Source of the DNA: Pelargonium cotyledonis
Lineage: Eukaryota; Streptophyta; Magnoliopsida; Geraniales; Geraniaceae
Reading direction: 5' to 3'
Assembly: GCA_036897625.1 (NCBI GenBank)
Contig: JAYMTA010000506.1
Span: 1-27,645 of the forward strand
DNA: 27,645 nt
Shown here: positions 11,109 through 21,400 of the stretch, in pieces
Position numbering within the stretch: the first letter of the stretch is position 1
How the letters are laid out: every line of letters begins with the position of its first letter
The notes under the pieces: model-generated
The model's input: only the letters and a program-made list of their open reading frames with translations
Database searches by the model: none
What the model was told of the DNA's origin: nothing
Made by a program: the position numbers and the translations under genes

Positions 11109-12040
11109 GTAACAAATGTCCGAGCAGGACACGACTTCCCATGCCAGTCGTGTCAGGGTCCTCTTCATGCTTCAAGGTTGGTTTCTTGTTCTGTCTTCCT
11201 TGTACATTGCATTATCAGTTTTGTTTATGTTTTATGAACTGAAATCGGACAATCAGCTCAATAAGTTATGATCTTCTGGAAGCTTTAGGGGCAGGAGAGA
11301 CATTTTCAAATGGCCAATGCTTTTTTTGCTCAGCTCCTACGGTAAGCTATCTGCAAAACACACTTTTGTTTTGTTCTTGTAGTTTCTTTCTCGGGTTAAA
11401 TTTTTTTGCAACCTTTGAACTGTTTTGGCCACGAGTCTATTTTCTTAGCATTTACACCCTCGGAAGGGCTAAGAGTGTGGTTTACGTACTCCCCAGAAAT
11501 TGGGTGATGATAGTTACAAACCCATAAAAGGGCCGTTTTGCCTTTAATTCCAAGAAAATCATAATTGTGTTATAGTACTCAGTTACGGCTATTCACTGGT
11601 CTATCCATTTTTGTCATTTTTAATTTTAGGTTTGCCCGACAGGGAAAACCATAGTTTCTGAAAAGTTCAAGGGTTTTTTTAGTAAATACTTTACACTTTG
11701 AGACTTTTTAAGGGCTATTTTCAAAATTTTGAACGTGCATAGGATGCAAAAAGATTTAACCCTTCTTTCTGATATCGGTTTCTTGAGCGAGCAGCTGATT
11801 TGAAGACTAAAACCTCGTTATTTTGCAGGACATATGTACATTTTTGCTCACACAATGAGAAATGCAAAACTTGAGCTGTTATGGAAGAAGGTCTAATTTC
11901 TGTTATGTATTGTTGCTATTTGCTATATAATTTTGTAATTTCAGAAATGGGAATGCATCATAATTTTGCTATGGTTGATGCAACTTCGTCGATACAAATT
12001 TAAGAGCGAAATTGAGTGTAATTGTCTTGGTGTAATTTAA
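11109..12040 (+). other. YDA: YDA 3' untranslated region with a probable intron
   Basis: A strong donor (TACG|GTAAGC, intron from 11342) and a strong acceptor (TATTTTGCAG, ending 11828) define a probable 487-base intron 234 bases after the stop codon. A MITE fills most of it. The final exon would start at 11829 and end somewhere around 11960-12040; no unambiguous poly(A) signal is visible. A polyadenylation site before 11342 is equally possible. Confidence 0.5.
11392..11762. mobile_element. MITE (about 370 bp) with inverted termini and 8 bp target duplication
   Basis: The left end reads GGGTTAAATTTTTTTGCA from 11393 and the right end, read on the minus strand from 11762, is GGGTTAAATCTTTTTGCA. 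The match continues imperfectly to about 24 of 28 bases. The element is flanked by TTCTTTCT at 11384-11391 and again at 11763-11770. There is no coding capacity. An 8 bp duplication suggests hAT; a 9 bp reading with one mismatch would suggest Mutator. One extra C at 11392 leaves the exact left boundary uncertain. Confidence 0.75.
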
Positions 12041-12271
12041 CATCATTAATTTAATCAATTTATGTTGATCAAAACCTAGTTAAAAATATAGAACAGGAAC
12101 AACAAATGTGCTTAAATTTAGAAACAAAAGAATTCATCATTCAGAAGATGCCACAAAAACACATACATAGGTCTGTTTGGCTCCATAATATACACACAAA
12201 TAGATAGATCCTTAACACAGCACACATTGCCCATAAAAAAGGTCACAAAGAGGAGAAAACATGGAAGAAAC

Positions 12272-14195
12272 TTAAGCCCTGGCCTTGAAAGGAATGGCCC
12301 TAATGACTATCTGGTGGTACACAGCAGCAAGAGCAGCTCCAATGAAAGGTCCTACCCAGAAGATCCACTGTAACAACCACCATGCAACAAAAAACAATTA
12401 GAATTACAATTAACATCATCAACTAGATTCCATAACAAGTTTAAGATTCATGCATGTGTGCCTCACAATCAAGAACTAACTTACAATCATCAAGTGGTAT
12501 CAGTAGCAAGTTCCACATTCATTTGGGTGTTTGAATCAAGAAACTAACTTATAATCATCTAGCTAGCAGTTTCTACCTATAACGAGTTCATGATTCACAT
12601 TGTCAAGCGGTATTTATAACAAGTTCAAGATTCATTCTTGTGGATGTGTTTCTATCAAGATTCATGTGTGTTGCAAAAAGAAGTTCAAGACTCATTCGTG
12701 TGGATGTTTGTTTTTCAATCAAGGACCTTGAAACATCAAATAGTATATGTTGTTAAGTTTAGATTCATGATGATGTCTCAATCAAGAACTAAAAAACAAG
12801 TTACCTGATCATCCCAAGCATGGCCTCTGTTGTAGATGATGGCAGCTCCAAGACTCCTTGCTGGGTTAATGCCGGTTCCAGTGATGGGGATGGTGGCCAA
12901 ATGGACCAAGAACACGGCGAATCCAATGGGAAGTGGAGCCAAAATCTGCATCAAACATCAAAATCCACACAAACCCAGATGAGAACACATTGCAAAGCAA
13001 CAAACCCAACTCCAAAATACTCGCAAGTAAAAAAACCCAATTCTTGAAGCTCTACAAAAACTCAAAATACACTAAATTACATACAGGGACATGCGAGTCT
13101 CTGGCGTTTCTCTTGGCATCAGTGGCGGAGAAGACGGTGTAGACAAGAACAAAGGTCCCGACAATCTCAGCGCCAAGGCCATCGCCTTTGGTGTATCCAG
13201 GGGCCACAACATTAGCACCACCGCCCAAAATCTCGTACTTTTTGCTCTCAAAGCCCTTCACAACACCAGCACCACAGATGGCACCAAGGCACTGCATGAT
13301 CATGTAGAACGCAGCTCTTGTAAGAGAGAGCTTCCTTGCCAGAAGCAAACCAAAAGTCACAGCTGGGTTGATGTGTCCTCCTGTGGCCAAAAAAAACACA
13401 CAGATCTGGTTATTACAAGTCCTAATCACATAAAAAATGAGACCTTTTCTCACAATTTCACAGCAAGAGCTTCAAAACAAGGACAAGATTTAAAGAATAT
13501 AGCAGGAGACCAACACTCAAAAACTAAGATACATCACAGATTTGCAGTAGGCTGTTACAAAAACCCATATGCTCAAAGCAAAATGACATTTCTCACAAAT
13601 AAATATCAAAAGCAGTAACAAAGTAACACACATGCTCAACTCAAAACCTTATACCCACAAAAAAATAGTAGGAACATGGTACTGAGAAACATTAGGCTGC
13701 AACAACACACACAGATGCTCAAAATCAAAACCCTTGGTGATATACACAAAAAAGATGACATTTTTCACATGTTCATATAATCATATTAGAACTCAGAAGC
13801 ATGAACATAGTACTAAACAAAAACCTAAGCAAATACTCACAAAAAATGAGGTAGGCTAGAAGCAAACCTGAGATACCAGCAGTACAGTAGACTAGGGCAA
13901 AGATCATGCCACCAAAAGCCCAAGCAATTCCTTGAATGCCCACAGTAGCACACTTGTTAGGTGCACTGTTCACACCCATCACAGTCAATATTGTGATGTA
14001 GAGGAACAAGAAGGTTGCTATGAACTCAGCAATCCCAGCTCTGTAAAAAGACCATGACTTGAGCTCTCCAGGCTCAAACAGAGGAGCTGGTGGAGGCTCC
14101 TTGTAGTCCTTGTCTGTCTGAGCTGATGTGCCTATTGGCTGTCTCTCGGAGAACTTGTTAGCTCCAAGCTTCACATCCTCTTCCTTGCCCTCCAT
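12272..14195 (-). CDS. PIP1: Plasma membrane aquaporin, PIP1 subfamily
   Basis: Exons on the minus strand are 14195-13868, 13380-13085, 12945-12805 and 12367-12272, giving 286 residues, the usual PIP1 length. The start MEGKEEDV is the PIP1 N-terminus; an in-frame ATG nine bases upstream (14204) is less likely. Two NPA boxes lie at 114-116 (in HINPAVTFG) and 235-237, six transmembrane helices are apparent, and the aromatic/arginine filter is Phe94, His223, Thr232 and Arg238, a water-type filter. Also present are loop A Cys82, loop B Ser128 (phosphorylation) and loop D His206 (the pH gate). The short C-terminus (FKARA) is PIP1-like. PIP1 proteins pass water and some small neutral solutes, usually as heterotetramers with PIP2. 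The gene is convergent with YDA. Confidence 0.97.
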
Positions 14196-14228
14196 TTCTC
14201 TCAAGAATCTGCTTGCTCACTGTGCTCC

Positions 14229-14260
14229 CTCTCTCTCTCTCTCTCTCTCGCTCGCTCGCT
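14229..14260 (-). repeat. CT/GA microsatellite in PIP1 leader
   Basis: A (CT)n tract from 14229 passes into a CGCT tetranucleotide repeat (14249-14260). Read with the gene it is a GA-rich tract in the 5' untranslated region, 34-65 bases before the ATG. GA tracts are bound by BBR/BPC factors in plants; the role here is inferred. Confidence 0.7.
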
Positions 14261-14301
14261 ACAAAAGCAATAATGTGAAGCTGTGAGGATAGAGATAAGG
14301 G

Positions 14302-14307
14302 TTTTAT
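14302..14307 (-). promoter_or_regulatory. TATA box of PIP1
   Basis: On the minus strand the sequence is TTTCTATAAAACCC, a near-consensus plant TATA box. It places the transcription start near 14275 and gives a leader of about 80 bases that includes the GA tract. No other TATA-like motif lies between it and the ATG. Confidence 0.65.
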
Positions 14308-14535
14308 AGAAAGGTCTTGTCTTTTTTGCCAGAACAGAAAAAAAAGGAGCTGGCTTTAATTTTATTTTTGAAAATTAAATGTAAACCCAGTTCTAAAATT
14401 GATCAATCATAATTGGGTTGGTTGTGCTTTATCAGAAACTATAATAATAATTAATTTCTTCAGGATTGTTCTGGAGAGAGCAGGAGGAAATTGACAGGCT
14501 CTCTGTTTGGTTTTATTTCTTGAATTGTTGTTCTT

Positions 14536-14538
<3 letters not shown>

Positions 14539-14574
<36 letters not shown>
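14539..14574 (-). repeat. (CT)18 microsatellite upstream of PIP1
   Basis: A perfect CT run of 36 bases, which is GA in the direction of PIP1, lies about 230 bases upstream of the TATA box. It is the second GA tract of this promoter and is likely to vary in length between individuals. Confidence 0.85.
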
Positions 14575-14576
<2 letters not shown>

Positions 14577-14579
14577 AAA

Positions 14580-15130
14580 GCCACAGTACAGAGTGGCATT
14601 CAAATTCGCCATTAATTTACAATAGATTCTTTTGGTTTTTTCTTTTTGTAATTTTGCTCTTTTTCTTTTTAATTTCTGATGCATTCTTAATAGAAGAATG
14701 TTTTCTCTTCTGAGATGGGAAGAAAAAAAATATTATATGGAGGTAATTAAATCCCAAAGAATGTTAATAATTTATTTTATTAGATTCAATGTCAACTAGC
14801 CATCATTCTTTAAAAAAAAATGCTTTAGTTCTCAAACTCATTTAGATGACTGAACATTAAGTTTTAGAAACAAAATAATACTGTATACTATTATCAATTT
14901 ACTCTTAATATCATAATGTTTAAATTTTAAATCAAATATCTATTAACACACATTACAATAAGATAATGTGTAAGAAAAACATTATATTAACAATAAAATT
15001 GTGAACTTGAAAAAAATATGAAGCGTTTCAATATAAATTTTTGCGTTATTGATAATAAATTTATTTAATTATTGTAAATAACAACACCATTTCATTATAG
15101 TCAAATTTATAGTAAAATGACTCAATGATA
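14580..15130. other. AT-rich intergenic DNA, distal upstream of PIP1
   Basis: No gene, RNA or clear repeat is seen. The composition is strongly AT-rich with short homopolymers. Confidence 0.5.
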
Positions 15131-15134
15131 TAAA

Positions 15135-15286
15135 GTTCATAAACTTATAAGATTCATTTAAAGAATAAGGAACTAAAATAGTGAGATTTTTAAAATTAAG
15201 GATTTAATTAGTTCATAAACTTATAAGATTTATTTAAAGAATAAGAAACTAAAATAGTGAGATTTTTAAAATTAACGATCTAATTA
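15135..15286. repeat. Tandem duplication, two units of 76 bp
   Basis: The units are 15135-15210 and 15211-15286. Both begin GTTCATAAACTTATAAGATT and end in TAATTA; only a handful of substitutions separate them, so the duplication is fairly recent. No coding content. Confidence 0.85.
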
Positions 15287-15289
15287 ATC

Positions 15290-16370
15290 TTGAAATAAAG
15301 TTCGTATATATACTTTGTATTCAACATAATTTGTGAGAATTAAATTATCAACATTTTTTGAAGAATTCAGTTAGATTATATGCCATAATCGGACTTTCTA
15401 TTTCTCTAAACCATTGTTGAAAATATTCAATACAATTTTAGTGTGAATTTTGAGAACCAATCAAAATTGAAATATTAATTAAAATTAATTTATATTCTCA
15501 TCAGGATTTTTGTTTTTCACTTTTATTAAATTGCTCTTGCTTTTTCTGAAGTAAATGAGGTAGGTAATATTATCATGATTTTTGGAGCGAAACTTAACGG
15601 TAAGCGAATGGCAGCCGTAGGATTGAACGCAACGGTAAGGAAATCGGTGGCTGAGAAAATTGGTACGTTTCCTTTTGGTTACCGTTGGGAAAGTGACGTG
15701 CTACAGAAACTGCGCAAGGAGGTGAAATTACGTTAGTGCCCTTAACTTTTCAGAACATCGTACTGACATGTGAGGTGGTTAGAGGGTTCTTTATGACAAG
15801 ACATTTGAACTCTAAAAATCATTATTGTCACTAATTTTGATGTTTTCACTTTTCTTATTTAATTACTACTTCATTTTAATAATGTTATTATTTTGCCACT
15901 TTAAAAAAGAAAAAGTAAAGGTTGTAATTTCTAATTTGGGTTTAATTTGATCTAAAAGAAGTTTGGGTTTATCATTGTTACGGGATTTGGTTCAAGTTGT
16001 ATGGTAAAACATATGGTTTAATGGTTTTGTGTCCGCAATTTTATCAATCATTAAACAGCCTGATAAATTCATGTGACCCAGTCCCAAAAATAAATGGATC
16101 ATATTTTAGATTGCAACATATTTAAAAGTACTAAAAAAAAGAAAACTCGGCACATAACCAAATAATTTGACATAAAAAAACTAATTCACAAGTATTAAAA
16201 TTCAATATAACCTCAACCTCTTGTAGTATGTTTAAATACTAACTCAGTAAAATAATGTGACAACTATTGTTCTCTTCGCATGTATCTAAAATGCAACAAT
16301 AATACAAAAAGATTATTCACAAACTTATAGCATAAATTTAACCTACAAACAATGGATTCCACAAAAAGAA
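15290..16370. other. Intergenic DNA with one GC-richer island
   Basis: No gene was recognised. Positions about 15585-15760 are clearly less AT-rich than the surroundings. They carry AACGG at 15596-15600 and 15631-15635 and its inverse CCGTT at 15682-15686, the core of MYB-bound MSA elements, along with a TGACGTG motif near 15693. The island resembles a promoter or a gene relic, but no reading frame follows it. Confidence 0.35.
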
Positions 16371-16384
16371 CAGAAACAAAATAG

Positions 16385-16519
16385 TTCTTATAGGCAATGA
16401 CGCAATGGTCAAGACACACACCTTCATGTGGAAGACCGTAGGTTCAAGTCACATTGAGTCGAGTGGGGTGAAGTCTATCTCCTGTTGTATAGCTCAACTT
16501 TTTTTTTTAAAAAAAAAAT
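16385..16519 (+). mobile_element. tRNA-derived SINE-like element
   Basis: There is an A-box-like motif TGACGCAATGG at 16398-16408 and a B-box-like motif GGTTCAAGTC at 16441-16450, spaced as in tRNA genes (32 bases between them), followed by about 50 bases of non-tRNA sequence and a T/A homopolymer tail (16499-16519). Imperfect flanking repeats (AGAAACAAAATAG at 16372 and AGAAACGAATATG at 16520) may be the target duplication. There is no tRNA fold, so it is not a tRNA gene. The family is unassigned. Confidence 0.55.
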
Positions 16520-16883
16520 AGAAACGAATATGAAAATATTGTAACACCTAAGATAATTTTCCATGGCCTAACATGAAAAAAAGAACAAATGTGAAGAATG
16601 CTTTGGAAAATTGGACCACATGTCTTTTTTATAATTTTAATTATGTTCCTCAAAATAGATGATAATATTATATAGTTGGGTAAATGGGCCCAAACTCAAT
16701 GGTTATCATCTTTAGCTTTATGGGGTATCAAAAGATCATGCTAGACAACTCATACTTGCTCTATACCTCACATGCATGCTCTCTCTCTCTATAGCCCCCA
16801 CTTTTTTCAATAATTATTATAATTATATATAAATAATTATTATTAGTATTTAAAACTGCCAAAACCCTAGACCTAAACCCAAG

Positions 16884-16940
16884 TGGTGGTTGTCATTTGT
16901 GAAGGAAAAGGAAATGACAAGTCCAACAACCCAAACCACA
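16884..16940. other. Short inverted repeat (potential hairpin)
   Basis: TTGTCATTT at 16890-16898 pairs perfectly with AAATGACAA at 16912-16920 across a 13-base loop; an outer GTGG/CCAC pairing extends it weakly. It lies downstream of a CT tract and a TATAG motif (about 16781-16793). The stem is too short on its own to be a typical plant miRNA precursor. Confidence 0.35.
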
Positions 16941-16944
16941 TATG

Positions 16945-17945
16945 TCAAATAGATCTTCCATAATGACACATGGCACTCACTTCATTTATCATTTTTTTGT
17001 TTGCTACTATAGCTTTAGGGCTTGTTTGGATTATCTACATGCCTCCTACAGCTCTAATGTCTATAGATAATTTGTTCCATTGACGTGGTTTGATCTCGCT
17101 TTTACGTGTTTGCATACTCTAAAAATCAAATCGTTGGTTGATCCAAATGCGATACATGTCACACAAAATATAAGTTCTGTAAGGCCAAATTAGTAAACTC
17201 ACAGTTATAGCTCTTTATCTATACACAATTCTTTCGACGTAGGTTTATCAAGCAAATATTTATTCTATAAAATGTCTGACCTCTACAAATATTTTAAGTA
17301 AATAACTAGACAATAGAGTTAACAATTTGAACTTGAATTCAAGAGAACATAAAACATGATTCGTGTTTATTAGATTCGAGGTAGGGTTGACATATTCAGA
17401 TTTCGAGTTTTAGTTGAAAGGGAGAGTGGGTTGTGAATATTGGATTGAGTTTTAGGTTTTGCATGTAAAATATGCTCATTCAAAAGGCCGCTTTTATGCA
17501 ACCAAACCTGCAAAAAACAAATCAAGTTTTCGGATTTAAAGATCGGGTTAGATTTAGCCCAAATCAGACATAAAATCTGAATTATCGGCTCCGCGTGATC
17601 TATGAAAGAATATGATTTTTTTTATTTTGTTATTTGCAAGACAAAAATGTGTATAATTATATGATTAGAGATTGGATGCAATCTTCTTATCCGATATTTG
17701 GAATATTATGATCTGTCAGTGATCTTGCTTGTTTCACAATCAATCCCAATAATAATAATAATAATTAAAAATAAATCATATATTGTTTTGCATGTGTTAC
17801 AATAACAAGTCCTCCACAGTCCACACATTCAACACTTCAATAATAAACTATAAACTCTATAAACTATGTATAAAATCAATATCATTAAGCTAATACAGGT
17901 TTAAAATCATTCAAATTCTTTTCTCTAGATAAAATCTAGTACGTA
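16945..17945. other. Intergenic DNA, no gene seen
   Basis: No reading frame of interest. GGGCTTGTTTGGATTAT at about 17017-17033 resembles a common plant MITE terminus, and TTGATCCAAATGC near 17138 is a weak inverse of it, but the pair is too short to call an element. An (AAT)n tract sits at about 17748-17765. Confidence 0.4.
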
Positions 17946-17947
17946 GT

Positions 17948-18252
17948 TTCGGGTGTAACTGATCAATACTCGACTTGAAGACAGAGACAATCGTGTGCCT
18001 TCCAAGATATAGGACATCTCACTAGTGGCATTGCATCTAAGGGCGTAATCGAGCCAAAGCAAACCTAAAATTTGGTTATAACGAGCATATCGAGCACTAA
18101 AAGATAAACTAGAACTTCCCTTGTTTATTACACAAAGCCTAAACCTAAGCTCGAGTTCGGCTCAAACTTGATTCTAACGAGCTCCAACCAAATATTTAGC
18201 GAGTTGAGCTCAAGCGGCTCGTTAAAGACTCAGCTTGTTCACACCTCTAATT
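17948..18252. mobile_element. Decayed hAT-like non-autonomous element
   Basis: The left end, GGGTGTAACTGATC (about 17951), and the right end, read on the minus strand as TAGAGGTGTGAACAAGCTGAG (from about 18249, quoted here as one terminus), resemble the GGGGTGTAAAC termini of plant hAT MITEs. The interior has the typical GAGCTC/CGAGC-rich texture (for example GAGTTGAGCTCAAGCGGCTC). No matching 8 bp target duplication was found, so the ends are approximate. Confidence 0.4.
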
Positions 18253-18483
18253 CCACCCACAAAGCATACACATAAGGCTATAGTAGTGGTAGCTATTCAA
18301 AACAAGGTCAGCCAACAATGAATCAAGACATGGACTCATGGATAACTGAGATATTGGAATGGCAAGTAGCAACTATTCTTCACTGACAATTTCAAGTGGA
18401 ATGTAATATGAAGAGCAGTGATGCTTGGTACACTACTACATTACAATATACATTATCACAAATGGGTAACAAGTTACTTACTC

Positions 18484-21400
18484 TTATCTTTCTTCGCTTG
18501 TTTCTTCGCATTGTTGGAGTTGGAAATGGGGGCAAGATCTTTCCGGTTCCCCTTCTGTCCACAGAAGCTTGAGGTCAGCTCTCTTCTTCGCCAATGTCAA
18601 AAGGGTTCCTGAAGGATGAGCAAGTGTTTTAGAACGTGATTCCACGATATTAAGCGATTTGGTATTTCAACTATAGTTTTGCAGACAAAACTTACCGAGA
18701 GTGAAGGGAACAATGTAGAGTAAAGCCGGTTGGCCATGCCCGTCCATCAAGTTTAAAGCAATGTACGTAACAAGAAGACCTGAAATTCATCCCAGAAGCA
18801 ACACATCATCCGGATAAAGCATAAACCCATCACATGGACGTGAAGATACGATTCAGAACGTGCTAGGGCTTTTTACTAGTCAATTTCATTTATCAAGTTT
18901 CCAAGAGTAGGACGTGACGTTTTTTCTTACCAAATCCATAAGCAGACATTGCCCATAAGAAGTATCCGGTTCGAAGAGTCTTGTTTCCCAGCCAATCGTA
19001 TCTGCATAGATGATGAAGCACGTATAAATATCATTTGAAATATTGAGTAAATTCACTGGACAAAGAAGATTGCTTTCGTGTTTTTGACTAGTCCAAAACG
19101 TGCCAAATTACATTTTTCGTCCATTTATTACCCAAGGAAAGTATATTTAAAATCTATTTCTAATAATCAAAGTCAAAAGAAACAAGTCACCAAGGGAAGA
19201 GCGCACCCACTTTTCGAAATATTTTGTCATATTATTCCAGTTATAATTCATTTGAAGCTAAACAAATTTGACTAAAGACGACGACTCGGCAGGAAAAATA
19301 AACACAGTGATTGAAGAAAAAATATAAAAAGATTTTAATTTATATAATGGCCAAATGAGGATGTTGAGAACCATAAGAGGATATTAACTTGCTGTAGAGG
19401 ATCAACTCAGCTAAAGCTTAAGCCGATAGTTGAAAGCCTAATATAAATGCTATACTTCAACAAGCACCCTCACATGCAAGCCCGTGATAGCTTTGCACAA
19501 GACTCGAACCCTTGTGACCTTAGGTCAATTAGACTTTGATACCACGTAGAGCATCAACTCAAATAAAAGCTTAACCCTGATATAGTTGAATGCCAATATT
19601 AATTATATACTCTTAGCATTTGCAAATGCAAGAATGAGAAGAGTGCAAAGCTCATATACCTAAGAGAAAATGCTATCATCAATCCTGGTAAAAGGATGTC
19701 ACCAAATCCTATGATACTGTAACCGCCCCATGGATCAAACATGCGGGGAATCTTCAATAACATTGGTATGCCATCCTCTCCGCTCCCATCACCACGAGCT
19801 ACCTATGAAAATAACAGGAGCAGTCAAATGTATTTTTCAGCATTTGTTGGACCAAAATTTAGTCATGATCGAGTATAAGCAGTAGTAAGACAACGAGGAT
19901 TACTTACAACAATCATCACACTTTGGTGAAATAATTTCTTGGAAAGAAACACCCAGAAGATATCGTACAAGAAGGCACAACTGAGAAGAACTGTGCCGAC
20001 CTGTTCAAACCCGGCAAAATCATATTAGTACAAGGGTATACTTAATAGCAAGGAAAACAAAAATGTTAACCAACTTATAAACAACATATATTCTGAGCAT
20101 TTATCAATAAAATTCCAAAATACTATTTTCAGCAATAACGACTAATATGATAATACCAAGTGCTGTTATAAGAAATTCTAACACGAGTACTGAAATAAGA
20201 TGGCAAAGATCCAATGTGCAACTGGCACCTCTTTTGTCCCTTAAACAAGGAATAGTCCGTTCAAGCCTAAAGTATAGTCACTGCCAGCCAGAAAGTGCAA
20301 GGAGATTGGATCGTTACCTTTAGATTTGGTATACGGACAATCTGAAGAACTGTGATTATCAATGTAATACCCTGGTTAATGAACAAAAGAAAGAAATAGA
20401 TCATTAGTTGCATTCTATTCTCGGTTTTTTACGGCCAGAGTTCACCGTAGAACAGAAGGCCTAAATTATATATTTATAGTACCCTATTGAAATGCTTTTC
20501 AGAAATTCTTTGAAAATTTGGCAGGTACAAATTACCTCGCATATTATACATTACAAGGGAAAATGATATACTTACAAGGATATCTTGACCTATCCAAGCG
20601 AAGGAGACATTACGGTAAACTGCCCACAGAACAGCAAATGTTATGCAGAATGGAGAGACTGCCAAAGTAAGGTATGAAACAGCACCAAAGAATGGTACTT
20701 TAATGTAAGATTCTCCTGTCTGTTTGAACCACCTGTGGAAGTTTCCGTAGATTTAATTTTAGATCTTGATGAAACAAGAAACACAACCTCTCTAAATGCC
20801 ATAGAAAGTTGACCGTGAGTAGGAACCTAAAGCATAAATGGTACAAGATTGAATTTTTGTTCCAACTCAGTCCCCTTAGTATATTCACTTTGTTTCAAAA
20901 TGGTCCTTTCAATATCTATTTTGTTCCAAAACAGTGATTGTGTCATGTGTGTAACTGAAAGAAAAATAGCTCAGGTGGATGATAAGAAAATAAAAGGCAA
21001 TGTATCAACTCTTTCATGTACGGTTTCCCACTTCCTTTTTTCAGTATCAATTTTCTCTAATATCAAGTAACACATAACAGTACAAGCAACATACACTTCA
21101 ACAACAACTTAAGACATGAGGATGACATTCAAGAAAATCCCATCAATGCTTTTTAGCAAATATTAGGAAGGTACACAAACAATGTAACTTCAAAAAATTC
21201 ATTTGTATGTTGAAGTTTTACTGATTCTCTAATACAGCATCCTCAACTATATCCAGAAGTAATCATAATTCAAATGAAGAATCGTACCTGAACAACAAAG
21301 CAACCAAGCAAGTTTGCAAACCCTGCAAATACAAGAGTCTAAGAAGTCAAAATTTGACCTTAAAAGAAAAAAAAATAGGCAGAGCAACAAAGGAAATCTA

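Noticed and set aside
11177-11333. A second small intron in the YDA 3' untranslated region (GTTGGT ... TGCTCAG)
   Set aside because: Using it together with the stronger 11342 donor would leave an 8-base exon; the donor is weak.
13091-13618. 175-codon plus-strand reading frame
   Set aside because: It lies antisense across PIP1 exon 2 and its flanking introns. It has no recognisable similarity, and the real gene is on the minus strand with complete PIP motifs.
14460-14684. 74-codon minus-strand frame with an alternating Arg-Glu run
   Set aside because: The run is the translation of the (CT)18 microsatellite.
16398-16451. Possible tRNA gene
   Set aside because: A and B boxes are present, but no acceptor stem, anticodon stem or proper T-arm pairing can be drawn, so it is listed as a SINE-like element.
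20566-20590. ATATCCTT next to an exon end in SPPL, the consensus of U12-type AT-AC donors
   Set aside because: A standard GTAAGT donor follows directly, and using it gives the expected family sequence (QDIL then GIT). The match is coincidental coding sequence.
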